The notes under the pieces are model-generated. The model had not been told where the DNA came from and made no database searches. It saw only the letters and a list, made by a program, of their open reading frames with translations. A DNA stretch of 64,000 nucleotides, taken from positions 1 to 64,000 of the forward strand of contig JASAND010028288.1 of assembly GCA_030248195.1 (NCBI GenBank), given 5' to 3'. The position numbers were made by a program, and so were the translations under genes. Shown piece after piece: positions 11,708 through 22,262 of this stretch; position 1 is the first letter of the stretch; every line of letters starts with the position of its first letter. This stretch comes from Trissonchulus latispiculum (taxonomy: Eukaryota; Nematoda; Enoplea; Enoplida; Ironidae).

Positions 11708-12290
11708 CGCCCAGGTGAAACACTATGATCACCCATCCCTAACCATAGGTTGTGGATGGCGAAAAAAGTGGGGGTGGGGGTTTGAAAAAAAGTAGGGAGG
11801 GGTTCTGGCAAAAAAGGTAATCTTACACTTTTGGGGGTAAAAAGGTTTTTGATGGAAAAAATTCTACCAAATTTGGCGAAAATGTGCCTACGGGGGTTTT
11901 CGATGGTGTAGGTTTCAGGAAAAATACAAATTTTAATGTGGCTCTCAATCCGAGGCCTTTATGTTGTCGAACCCGGTTTTCCGGAGGTGAGAGTGAGCCC
12001 GTGGGAAAATTTTTTATTTGAAGGCAAATCTCGCTAAAAATGACTCATAGGGAGTTTCGGGGGCGTAGAATTCAAATTTGAAGTCAGTTTTACTGTTTTA
12101 CCCACCAATTTTGCTCTGGCGACCCTCCACCCCCTTGGTTCCGATCCCGCGGGGAAATTTTTTTCACCCCAGAAATTGAGAAAAACCTTCCCCTGGGGGT
12201 TTTTGATGACGCAGAATCCAAATCTGACGCCTGTTTTAGCACCATGCCTATGCTCATACTTTCCCTCCCACCCTGCCGTTTATATATACA

Positions 12291-12634
12291 CTGGCATTTT
12301 TTTAGTGGGGGGGGGGGGTGTGGGGCCCCCCACTTTTCGGAGCCCCCCACTTTCGCCCCCCCCCACCCACTTTTTTGGGGATCGCCCAAAAGTGTCAAAA
12401 AATTAGGTTTTTGAGGTCAAATTTTCAAAAAGTTTCTCAATTTTTAGCTAATTTATGGACTTATAAGCTCATTTTAAGCTTAAAAACAGCGATTTTTTGC
12501 TTTTTTACCTTAAAAATGCTAATTTTTCGATAAAAATTGCGGTATATTTTACTTCTGGCTCGCCCCCCCACTGCCCCCTCCCTAGAGGGGGGGCGAAGCC
12601 CCCCCCCACTTGCAAAATCCTAAAAAAATGCCAG
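12291..12634 (+). mobile_element. CTGGCATTTTTTTAG-family MITE
   Basis: Perfect 15-bp terminal inverted repeats CTGGCATTTTTTTAG and CTAAAAAAATGCCAG, flanked by TATACA on both sides (12285-12290 and 12635-12640). A second copy in opposite orientation lies at 14409-14757. The interior has G/C homopolymer runs and CACTTTTCGG motifs. Confidence 0.8.
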
Positions 12635-12670
12635 TATACACCCGCTCACTACTACTTCTTTAGTACTTCT

Positions 12671-12856
12671 TTAGTCTAGGACCGGCATCCCGGTATCCCT
12701 CCGCAACGTCCGCACCACAGCCTTCTTGAATTCAGAATTGTCTTCAACAAAAACAGTTTCATCAGCCAAGCGGTTCCATTTCCGAAGGAAACTGGGCAGG
12801 AACGACTTCTGATGAGCAGACGTTTTAGAATTGGGTGCTTGCAGTTGTGCAATTTT
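12671..12856 (-). pseudogene. LINE (non-LTR) ORF2 C-terminal fragment
   Basis: An open minus-strand frame ending at TAA (12671-12673) reads as the tail of a non-LTR reverse transcriptase. It has SFLPSFLRKWNRLADETV followed by a short acidic stretch and EFKKAVVRTL. The F-P-x-x-x-R-x-WN-x-L ... FK-x-x-L pattern is the usual C-terminal signature of CR1/Jockey-type elements. It sits in the loop of the foldback element, presumably captured or inserted. Only about 60 codons survive. Confidence 0.65.
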
Positions 12857-13031
12857 AAAAAATATTTAAATATTTTGAAATTGTGAAAAACTTTAAGTTA
12901 TGGTGAAACAGATCTCAAATTTGGATTCTGCCTCTGCGTCTCCAAAAACCCCATAGGGAGGTTTTACCCAATTTCTGCGGTGACATAAAAAATTTTCCCG
13001 CGGGGTAGGAACCACGGGGGTGGACTGAGGA

Positions 13032-13150
13032 CACAGATGTGTTGGGGGGATGTGGGGGACCCCCCCACCAAAATAACAAATTGTGGCGACCCCCCAAGAT
13101 TTTTGCTACCCCCCCCCAGATTTTTTGCCCAGCCACACGGTCCACCTATG
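13032..13150. mobile_element. small hAT-like insertion, 119 bp
   Basis: Interrupts the right arm of the foldback element relative to its left arm (GGGGGTGG joined to AGGGTCGCC at about 12118-12135). Flanks ACTGAGGA (13024-13031) and ACTGTGGA (13151-13158) differ at one base. The ends are CACAGATGTG and TCCACCTATG. Confidence 0.5.
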
Positions 13151-13241
13151 ACTGTGGAGGGTCGCCAGAACAAAATTGGTTGCTCAGACAGTACAAATGA
13201 CCTCAAATTTGAGTTCTACGCATCTAAAAACCCCCTATGAG

Positions 13242-13543
13242 CTGGCTTATTTTTACTGGGGGGGGGGGGGCGGCCCCCCCCACTCGGCAACCCCCCTCCC
13301 ATAAATTTTGACCACCCCCCCCCCATAACCCAAAAAAATTGCCAGATTTCACCATTTTTACCCTAAATTTTCAAAAATTTTAACGAGTTTTGGCAATTTA
13401 ATTACGCAATTACACTAAAAACGTAAAAATTTGCAAAATATTTCCAAAAATATGCCCCCCCCACTTTTGGTGAGCCTCCCCCATCGAGGGGGGGGGCAAC
13501 TTTGAGCCCCTCCCCCATAAATTTTGGCCTAAAAATAAGCCAG
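13242..13543. mobile_element. CTGGCTTATTTTTA-type MITE, 302 bp
   Basis: Terminal inverted repeats CTGGCTTATTTTTA and TAAAAATAAGCCAG, flanked by the 5-bp duplication ATGAG (13237-13241 and 13544-13548). The mirror arm of the host foldback (about 12025-12055) has the uninterrupted site CTATGAGTCATTTTTAGCGA as read on the minus strand. This confirms both the ends and the duplication. Confidence 0.85.
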
Positions 13544-13910
13544 ATGAGTTATTTTTAATGAGATTCTCCTTCAAATAAAAAATTTTCGCACGGGTTCACC
13601 TGCCCGAAACCGGGTTCAGCGCCATAGAGGCCACGGATTGAGAGCTACATTAAAATTTGTATTTTTCCTGAAACCGCCACCCTCTGAAACCCCCGTATTC
13701 ACATTTTCGCAAAATTTGGTAAATTTTTTCCATCAAAAACCTTTTTACCCCCTAAAGTGTGAGATTGCCGCGAAAGGGGGGGTCTAAAAAAGTCGATTTG
13801 CGGGGAGGGGGAAGAGAGATTGTCGAGGGGGGGGTCAGAGAAAAATCGGTTTTTCCTTAAAAAACTGAAAAAGTTTCTCAGTTTTCAGCTATTTTTAGCG
13901 ATTTTTAGGA

Positions 13911-14057
13911 TATATATATACAGCGCGGCGGGAAAAGAAAACCCATTCTGAAATGCGGGAAAAGAAAACCCATCCGCAGTGTGAGACAGCCATATGAGCT
14001 AGATCAGATTTTGATAGCGTATCTTAAGGAGCGTCCAAAACTACCCTAGAGTGTGTA
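13911..14057 (+). repeat. partial TA-inserting element with GGGAAAAGAAAACCCA motifs
   Basis: Matches the left arm of the complete element at 20632-21741: two GGGAAAA...CCCA motifs, then GTGTGAGACAGCC, a TATGAGCTA block, ATAGCGTATCTTAA and GCGTCCAAAACTACCCT. It stops where the element starting at 14058 begins, so it may have been split or truncated by it. Confidence 0.55.
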
Positions 14058-14147
14058 TAGCCATGGGGGGGGGGAAACCCACATTTTCGGATTTTGGCTG
14101 GAACTTTTTTATTATAAGGGTTATCTGATAACTTTATATATATATAT

Positions 14148-15590
14148 AGTCAGGGGGGGGGGACATGACGGAAAAGAGGGGGGGAAAAACATGGTCGCCT
14201 ACTCCCCAACCATAGCAGTTGCAGCTGCCTAGTATAGCCCATTAGAAAGAGCAAGTCTAGAAGTATACCCTACAGTACCAGATTGGTTTCTAAGTTTGAT
14301 TCTGTAAGTACAGTACTTGGCCAAAGTTGACCTCCCAAAATTGGCCAAAATGCTAAGGATTTTCGAAAGTTTGCAAGTATATATCTAACCAACCATCCAA
14401 CTTTGGCCTGGCATTTTTTTAGGGTTTTGAAAGTGGGGGGGGGCTTCGCCCCCCCCCCGAGGGAGGGGGAAGTGGGGGGGGGCTTCCGAAAAGTGGGGGG
14501 CGAACCAAAGGTATAAAATACCAAAATTTTTAGCGAAAAATGAGCTTATAAGTCCATAAATTAGCTAAAAATTAAGAAAATTTTTTAAAATTTGACCTCA
14601 AAAGCCTAATTTTTTAACACTTTTGGGCGACCCCCAAAAAAGTGGGGGGGGGCTTGCCGAAAAGTGGGGGGGATGAAAGTGGGGGGGCTCCGAAAAGTGG
14701 AGGGGGAACCGAAAAGGGGGGGGCCCCCCCCCACCCCCCCCCCACTAAAAAAATGCCAGTTGGCTACTATAAATTTGCATGCGGGCATAATTCGACTTGC
14801 TCTATCACATGGCAATAGTGATTTTCCCCTACGTGCACCCAGTAAAAAAATTTGACCATGTTTTTTCCCCCACATAGGGTCCACTAGAGCGGGGAAAAAA
14901 ACATGGTGACCAAATTTTCAAATTTTTGCGTATGCTTCAGGAAGGCGTAACTAATGCTTTTATAGGAAAGAAAATGCTTTAAAACCGCTAAAAAACTCAA
15001 AATATGCCAACTTTGAGCATTGTTGAAGCTTCTAGCTCGAAAATTTGATTTGCAGCATCAACATGCCAGGTTTCATAAGTTTCTATGGTAAAAATGAAAA
15101 TTTTGAAAAAACTTAAAAAATGATGGGATATTGCAATTTTTAACACAACTAGCTTATGTATTTCTAGCGATATTCTGCATATTATGGCCAGTTCCCAGCA
15201 GATTTTATGCCCAAACAGGTTAGGTACGGCGGATTTGGCATTTTGACCAAAAACTCGGGTTTTAAGCTTGTTGTGAAACTAGAATGGTGCCTAGGTAGTT
15301 TTGCACGCTAAAAACAGCTGAAACAACGCTTTTAAACCACTCTAAATGGTTGCTTGCTAGAAATCCGTGCCATGTTTTTCCCCGCACCATGTTTTTTCCC
15401 CAATTCGCGGGTAAAAAAAACATGGACAAATCCTGTTACTGCCAAAGCTGAGAGAGGTGTACGAGAAGTTTGAATATACGATTGGATAGGTATTTGCCCA
15501 CGGTACGTAACGGTATACTCAAACCGATCCAAATCCAAACGAAGAAAAAGTTGGAGGCTTGCTTCCCTATTTATGTTTCCCCCCCTGACT
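14148..15590. mobile_element. TA-inserting element C, 1.44 kb, nested in D
   Basis: The ends AGTCAGGGGGGG and CCCCCCCTGACT are flanked by TA. The uninterrupted sequence in the opposite arm of D (19690-19715) joins the two flanks directly, showing that C arrived later. Internal CATGTTTTTTCCCC/GGGGAAAAAAACATGG motifs recur near both ends. It itself contains the CTGGC-family copy at 14409-14757. No coding sequence. Confidence 0.8.
14409..14757 (-). mobile_element. CTGGCATTTTTTTAG-family MITE, second copy
   Basis: The same 15-bp terminal inverted repeats as 12291-12634, with the interior in reverse order. Flanked by TTGGC on both sides (14404-14408 and 14758-14762), a 5-bp target duplication. 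It lies within element C. Confidence 0.85.
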
Positions 15591-16919
15591 ATACCATCGT
15601 ACTTGGCGTACTTAGAACTTTCTTTTAAGCCTATTTGCACTTCTCTAAGTTGTACCGTTAGAGCGGTATAATGCAAAAAGTAGCGGGGAAAAAACCCACC
15701 CCCTTTTTGGGGGGAAAACCCACCCGCCTCCTGGGTCATGGGTTGGAGATATGAGCTCCAAAACATAGCAGCAGGAAGCACGACTCTTTCTAACCTATGT
15801 ATGCAAAGATCAAGTCATTTGGTTCACTCCTGCTCATTTTATGACATTTTGAAAATGACAACTACTTTTTGGTTCAACCATCCAAAAATTTACCAAAAGT
15901 TTGGACCGTTGTAACTTTTGGCTGGGTTGGGTTAGAAAAGTTTTGCAAATATCTGCAATGATGGCAACTCTTCCTCTTTGCACACAGCCAAAATTAGACC
16001 GATCTGCTGTACCGTTGGTCTGGCACATTGCCAAACGTGGCGGGGAAAAAACCCACTTTGGGGGGGAAAACCCACCCAATTTTTTTGAAAAAATTTTTAA
16101 CAACTCAACACGGAAACAATTAGAGACGGTACTATCGAGCACGCTGCGTCATCCTATGCGGTCACATACGGACAATTTTGCTTTGCTTACCTGGCTAGCT
16201 AGGTGCTAAAAACCTTAAAAGTGCCATTTCGCTGCTGGAGGACCCAATACAGGTACAATTGTGGATTTTAACAGCCAATTCTACGTAAAAAACCATTCTC
16301 TACACGATAGAATAATATATAAGTTTTATCAAATTACATCATTTTTAGCATTTTTCAAAAATTGCCCTATGAATCCTGGCCAGTTGTTACAGCATTTTCA
16401 ACGGCACATGAGATCTCAAAAAAAGCTACTGTAGAATTTTGAATTCAGAGAAGACTAAATTTGAAAAGAAAGACAGGTTCGTGATGAGTGTGCGAAATCA
16501 AGATCCCTAATAATTTTAAAAGAAGTCTAGAACACAACCATTTATTTTTTCAAAATACAATTTATTAAATCAAATACAACTTTTCATAAGAACAGTAAAA
16601 ATTCCGACCGTGCTCAACGTAATCAGCCCCCCAACCCCCCTGACCAACCTTTAGTCCGCCGAGTCCTTAGATTTGAACTGATGAAGGCGATGATTTGAAA
16701 ATGAGAAGTGACCGACTATTCCGAAAATTTCCCCCTTCCTTTTATAGTCAAAAACTAATTTGCATATTGTACGAATTTTGAATTTCAGCATAGCTAAAAG
16801 TGGAAGCCAAAGAATTTACTCGGAAGAAAGCTAGCTAAATTTAGAAGCCAATGACTTAACACAGGAGTAACAAAAGAAATTAATGTTTATAAAGAATTTC
16901 ATAGAATTCTGCTACGCTG

Positions 16920-17860
16920 CTGCGTATATTCCCACAAATACCCCCTCTTTTGAAGCCGCCGGCCCCCGCGCGGCACCAGTCAAGAACTTGGGAGGGTAAA
17001 ATTAAAGCTACCTAGCTAAAATTAGTGATAAAAATGAAGATTAATGTTCAAAGACAAAAGGCTAAAAAGTGGAGCAAAACGATCCCCACTTCTCACAGTA
17101 CACGGCCTGGCAACACGATCCTAGGCCGACACCTACGTACATGGGTAAAACTTTCTCGGCTGTGACCGAATACACAGGCTGTACACACTAAACCAAGACT
17201 GACTGGTACTCGCGCGAAAGCAGACGGATCGCAAGAGGGCACGTGAGTCCATGACGCAACTGCGCAGCAAAGTTTTTCCCGTCCCATAGCGAAAACCACT
17301 TTAACTGAATATCCCTATTTGATACATCCTTCCTGCATGTTGTGTGTTTAGCAGGACAAGGTACGATCACTTAAAAAACAAAATTCACTGACCCAACTAA
17401 TATTCCACAGAATACCCATGTCTGCCACCGCCCGCCCCGGCGCGGCGTTCCCAGCAGATGAGGTAAAACGAGAGAGTTTCAAAAGTTAGTGATAAAACAG
17501 AAATGTTTGATACGGAACGAAAGAAGATAAAATGTGGACCCTCACTGGTCTCACAAGTGGGACTCCCAATGACAGACATGTGCCACTGGCACGACAGATT
17601 TTTGCCAACTTTGACAACAACAGACTACAACTTTACTGGGCCCTTAGACTACTGAGTACTACGACTCGACTACTTCAACGACTACAACATGGAGTTAAAG
17701 TTTTTCGGCTGTCACCGAGACAGAAACACAAAACAGAACTGGGAATCACCCCCGGGAGACGGCGACCAGAGGGAGTGTTCCGGGAATATCAGTCAGTCAC
17801 CCCTAACCCCAAAACAAATTTTGCTCCGGAAGTAACACACGCCTAATTATATAAGAAAAG
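16920..17860. repeat. two diverged tandem units of about 475 bp
   Basis: Unit 1 (about 16925-17398) and unit 2 (about 17399-17860) share, in order, an ATTCC(C)ACA...ATACCC start, a CCGCC-rich block, TTAGTGATAAAA, an AAAANGTGGA block and TTCTCGGCTGTGACCGA / TTTTCGGCTGTCACCGA. The GC-rich spacers have diverged. Function unknown. Confidence 0.45.
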
Positions 17861-19246
17861 TACAAAGTCATGAAGGCAAGACATGGCAGACACATCAAAG
17901 GCAAAACAAATCATATACATGGCCATAAGGCTGAATCAAAATTAACTGCGAAACAATGCCAGTCAAAAGAAAAATAAAAAATCAGCAGGTTATATCATCA
18001 ATATAAAGCACGGAATTAAAGAAACAATTAGAAACATACAAAAAATATAACCGGTCCTAGTGTCCATAGGAGTGCCAAGGAAAGGAGCCAGACAAGATGC
18101 CAGCGACACCATAACAGCCAGACCGCCCAGCAATAGGATCACAACGCGAAATCTGCCCCACCCGGGCACAGCAGACTATCACCGGAAGACGGCCGACAAC
18201 CAGACTCAGTCAGACTAGGCGAGCCAAGAGGCCAGGCGGCCAACCCAAAACCGCCGACAGGCCCGCAAACCGCCAACAGCGCCGAGGGCAGTTAGTTCGG
18301 CCAGTCCAATAAAGGATCACAAAGTTCGATCACACCGAGTACCATACACCGAAAGACTCCCGGTGCACCGAATAGAGCAAGGGCCCATAGAGAGCCGCTT
18401 CCGGAAACAGTTCCGGAGCAAAACCAGAGGGCACCCATAAGCACCAGGCAGGGCACCCATAAGCACCAGGCACAGCACCACGCTGCCGAAGGACAACTAA
18501 ACACAGCAATATGGCGCGCGGCCGGTCAGACACATCCGCCGCTGACATCAACACACCTGGGAGGCACTCCTAGGCACGGAAATGGGGGGTAGGAGCGGAC
18601 CGACACAGCACACAACTGGATAAACAACCTACAACACACAAAAAGATAAGCAGAATACAGTAAATTAAGCAGAATACAGGAAATTATGAAATTACGACAA
18701 CAACAAATTATGCATGGCCCCAGCTGTACCCGATAATTAAAAATGAATGTACTCATGTTAAAACGTGTAAATATAAAAGTTATGAAGAAACAAAGTTTAA
18801 AAGGCTACAACTGAGTAAGAGCCGAGGCAACCGGAGCCTGAACACCGGTCGGTCTCCCCTAAAAGGTGTCAGACTCCGTGCCCCGGACCCAACGGAGCAA
18901 CGACTGTTCTGGCGCGAGCTGAACTCATGCACCTAATTCTCAGAGTAAATCCAAATTTAATAAATCACCGATTTAAAGTTTTGAAAACAAAATTATTTCA
19001 TTCATTTTAGTCGAAACTAAACTACCTCACCCGGTTAAATGCCATCCAGAATCATCCCCATTGACATGAAGAGTCTCTAAAAATAAAACAATGTGCAAGG
19101 TGCAAGAATTTTAGAAAGTGCAGAATTTTGATGACGAAAAAGGTTTTCTAACAAAAACTAGATTCAGAACAATACTGAGGGTTTACCCCCTCTTTTGAAA
19201 ATTTAGACATACAAATTAATTTTTAGAATGAAATGAAATTTATTCG

Positions 19247-19281
19247 CTTGGCTTAACCAGGGGTCAACTGGTTAAGCCAAG
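19247..19281. other. perfect 14-bp hairpin
   Basis: CTTGGCTTAACCAG (19247-19260) and CTGGTTAAGCCAAG (19268-19281) are exact reverse complements around the 7-nt loop GGGTCAA, next to an ATTTATTCG stretch. Could be a structured RNA end of the inserted element. Confidence 0.6.
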
Positions 19282-20045
19282 AAAATCAAGGCCAGGACTA
19301 AGAACTAGAGCTTGGTTCCCAAATTTGAAATTTTAAACGGGATCAAGAAATCTACTCATTGAACACGGTCGCCACAATGTAAAAATGTAAAAATTGCCCT
19401 ATGAATCCTGGCCAGTTGTTGCAGCATTTTCAACGGCACATGAGATCTCAAAAAAAAGCTACTTAGATCGGGGTTTTTGGTTCATACTAACTAAAAAAGG
19501 GTTGAATTTTACATTGGAAGTGTCAGAATTGCCATAGAACAATTTTTAAGACCTGTGAGGGGTGGGTTTATTTTCCCCCATTTGGGTTTTCCCCCCATTG
19601 GGGTTTCCCCCCGCTACTTTTTGCATTATACCGCTCTAACCGTACAATCTACAGAAGTGCAAATAGGCGCAAAAGAAAGTTCTAAGTACGCCAAGTACGA
19701 TGGTATATAAAGTTCTCAGATAGCCCTTATAATAAAAAAGTTCCAGCCAAAATCCGAATATGTGGGTTCCCCCCCATGGCTATATATATCATAGGGGTCG
19801 CGGCAGCGACCTGTGTTTTTTTTCGTCCGAACTTTTTGCGGTCCGTGGCGCAGTGCCCCAAAATTTTTTGCGTAATTTGGAAAAAAATTGCGCCACGCCT
19901 GTTTTCGCTCAAAAGACCGATTTTAGTGTTATTTTGTAGTTTTAACGTTTTAAAGCATTTTCAATGCTTAATTTATCGTTTCGCCACGCCAGAAAGGAGC
20001 CTTCGAAAATTTTGTGCAATAGAATGCAAGTGGGTGAATAGAATA

Positions 20046-20616
20046 CATAGGTGTACCAGGCTACAGTTTGCCCCCTGTGAGACCCCCCCCACGGAGAGGC
20101 CAGACCCCCCTCCCCCCCTACCCGACCTCAACTACTCCCCCCCAAGCCGAGCTCAAACCCCCCTCCCCCCCTAAAATTGGGTCCAAACCAGGTAAAAAAT
20201 GCAAAATTTTTGAAAACATTTTTTGCAATTTCTGAAAATTTTTGAAAAAGTTCGCAAAAATGGCTATAAATCACATATATATATAAAGAGCTAAAGATGG
20301 TTATTTATAGCAATTAAAAGGTAATATACGCAATTATAAACCACAATAAAGGCTAATTTAGGCATATTTTAGCACAAATTTGTCAATTTTCAAGCCCTAT
20401 TTTCGCATACGAAAACTATATATTGACAGAAGCTTTTGAGTATGTTTAATGTACTGTACATCGAAAAAGGAGCATTTTTAGCGAAAACAACTTGGGTACA
20501 GTTTAGGGGGGGGGTCCCCCTCCCCCAAATTTCGGATTTTGGTGGGGTCCCCGCCCCCGAGCCAAATTTGGACCTTCTACTCCCCCCCCCCAACCCAAAC
20601 AGGTGGTACACCTATG
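20046..20616. mobile_element. hAT-like MITE, 571 bp
   Basis: The ends CATAGGTGTACC and GGTACACCTATG are flanked by a perfect 8-bp duplication ATAGAATA (20038-20045 and 20617-20624). Poly-C blocks sit near the left end and poly-G/poly-C blocks near the right end. It shares its terminus with family F. Confidence 0.85.
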
Positions 20617-20631
20617 ATAGAATATATATAT

Positions 20632-21741
20632 AGTCAAGCGGGAAAAAAAACCCACTCGCCAATGCGGGAAAAAAAAAACCCACCCCCAGTGTGGGCTTAC
20701 CGGTATGAGCTATCTAGGATTTTAATAGCCTATCTTGAAGAGCATCCAAAATAACCCTGGAGGGTGTATTATTGTCGCTCCCACTGCTTCCCAGCAAATT
20801 TTTTGGGACTTTGAAATTTTCGAAAATTTTGGTCCGACCAAGTGCCGAAATTTGGCAAACTTTGCCGGGCCACCCTGAACTACTGGAAAGACTTAGACCA
20901 AAGCGGATTATATGTACCTGTAGGGCATCTGTTGCGCTTCATGATGATATATGTCACACTGCTCTGACCCCTCCGGTGCGACCTGGGGGTGACCTGGAGT
21001 TGGCGGGAAAAAAAACCCACGGCGGGAAAAAAAAACCCACTTTTCAAAATTAAATTTTTTTTCTAACCATTGACCGGAAAGGTCAAACCAATACATACAT
21101 TTGTTTAATAGAGCCTATAGATTAAATTGGTATAGGTTTTACCTGGGTTCGTACTGTTATGGGTGGTCCAGGGGGTCTAAATCGGACACGGTGCCATTTC
21201 AAGCCAAAATTTCAATTTTGACCAAAAATGCTTATTTTTGCCTTAAAATGGATCTAGTTTGGCTCTAAATACAAGGAAAACACGTTTTCTACACGATAGG
21301 ATGCTTAAACTGCCGAAAATAAACAATTTTTAAAAATTTCCAAAATTTGCCTATGTTTATGTGTTAAAGATACAACATTTTCAAATGACCATATGACTTC
21401 AATTTTAATACAAAAACTAATATATTTTGATGCAGTTGTACTAAAAACAACCCGCTCTTTCATTTGGAATGGTTAGAAATGCTCCTGGCAGCTTGCCAAA
21501 AATTTTTTGGGGTGGGTTTTTTTTCCCGCATATGGGTTTTTTTTTCCCGCATTGGGTTTTTTTTCCCGCCAGTTTGGGACAATTTTTCTCGCTAACGGCA
21601 CACCCTACAGAGGTGTTCTATAGCTCATAAGAAAGCTTACGACTAGGCCTAGCTACCTGTATAATCAGCATTTCGATATGTCAAACCATTAAAAAGTTCT
21701 GGCCAAAAATCTGAAAAGTGGGTTTTTTTCCCCGCTTGACT
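20632..21741. mobile_element. TA-inserting element E, 1.11 kb, intact ends
   Basis: The ends AGTCAAGCGGG and CCCGCTTGACT lie in TATATA on both sides. The motif GCGGGAAAAAAAACCCA and its complement occur about eight times: 20639-20695, 21003-21041, 21511-21570 and 21716-21735. The central part is distantly similar to element D (TACACGATAG, CAACATTTTCAA). No transposase is encoded. Confidence 0.75.
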
Positions 21742-22262
21742 ATATATGAAACATTTATCAGCAGGAATTTGTTGAAAATTGGACTTCGGAACTGTGAGTG
21801 TTTTCGCAAGAAGTTTGTCTTCTGAAAAAAATTTTCGCGATTTCACTATCTTGTTTTCGACATATATAAATGAATACAACGTATTATAATTATTTAACAT
21901 TGTGTCGTTTTCACGACATTAAAGAAAGATCAAAGACCAATACGCTAAAGAAAAAACGCTAATGTTATAGCTGCGAACGAAATAAGAACAATTACGTAGA
22001 TGCGCCGAAATTTTTCAAGAATGTCTTTTGTAAGTTCAAAACTTTTCCAGAAATTAATATATGAATAGTTGATTCAGAAACCGTCCATTTTCGTGTGTTC
22101 CAAGAAAATTGTGCGGCCATGTGCGAGGGGTAAGTTTCGTAGAGCTGAACAGATTATATACATCTACAATTTTCATTTTTTAATCCACGTACGGTTCCTG
22201 CACTTGATGTGTTGTATAAAATGCTTTGATGCCCCAAACAATTTGGCACTTTATATATATAT
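21742..22262. other. no gene recognised
   Basis: Low-complexity AT-rich spacer between two mobile elements. Nothing recognisable on either strand. Confidence 0.4.

Larger units (their letters stand above)
11814..13775. mobile_element. large foldback element with nested insertions
   Basis: The left arm (about 11814-12250) is the reverse complement of a discontinuous right arm (about 12900-13775). Shared blocks include GGTTTTTGATGGAAAAAATT, TCAGGAAAAATACAAATTTT, AACCCGGTTT, GGCGACCCTCCA and CCCGCGGGGA. The right arm is interrupted by insertions at 13032-13150 and 13242-13543, which the left arm lacks. The loop holds the insertion at 12291-12634 and a LINE coding fragment at 12671-12856. Confidence 0.75.
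16431..19388 (-). mobile_element. 2.96-kb insertion bounded by 75-bp direct repeats
   Basis: A block of about 75 bp beginning AAAATTGCCCTATGAATCCT and ending AAAGCTACT occurs at 16357-16430 and again at 19389-19463, with very few differences. The sequence between interrupts element D. Read on the minus strand the insertion begins near 19376 with TGTGGCGACCGTGTTC, which resembles the primer-binding site of the retroelement at 32223. It ends near 16430 in TTCTACA. This would fit a gutted LTR retroelement, but no LTR pair or gag/pol was recognised. A minus-strand AATAAA-type signal lies near 16557. Confidence 0.55.
14058..19782. mobile_element. TA-inserting element D with two nested insertions
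   Basis: The ends TAGCCATGGGGGG and CCCCCCATGGCTA are flanked by TA. A long inverted repeat (about 240 bp per arm) covers 14058-14145 plus 15593-15750 on the left and about 19555-19782 on the right. Both arms carry TTTTGGCTGGAACTTTTTTA, ACCATCGTACTTGGCGTACT and GAGCGGTATAATGCAAAAAG. The left arm is split by the element at 14148-15590 and the centre by the insertion at 16431-19388. Without these the element would be about 1.25 kb, close to its relative at 20632-21741. Confidence 0.75.

Noticed and set aside
17093..18756. Minus-strand Cys/Trp-rich open frames within the 16.4-19.4 kb insertion
   Set aside because: Short, overlapping, without motifs, and partly produced by a 22-bp local duplication (GGGCACCCATAAGCACCAGG) near 18430-18465.
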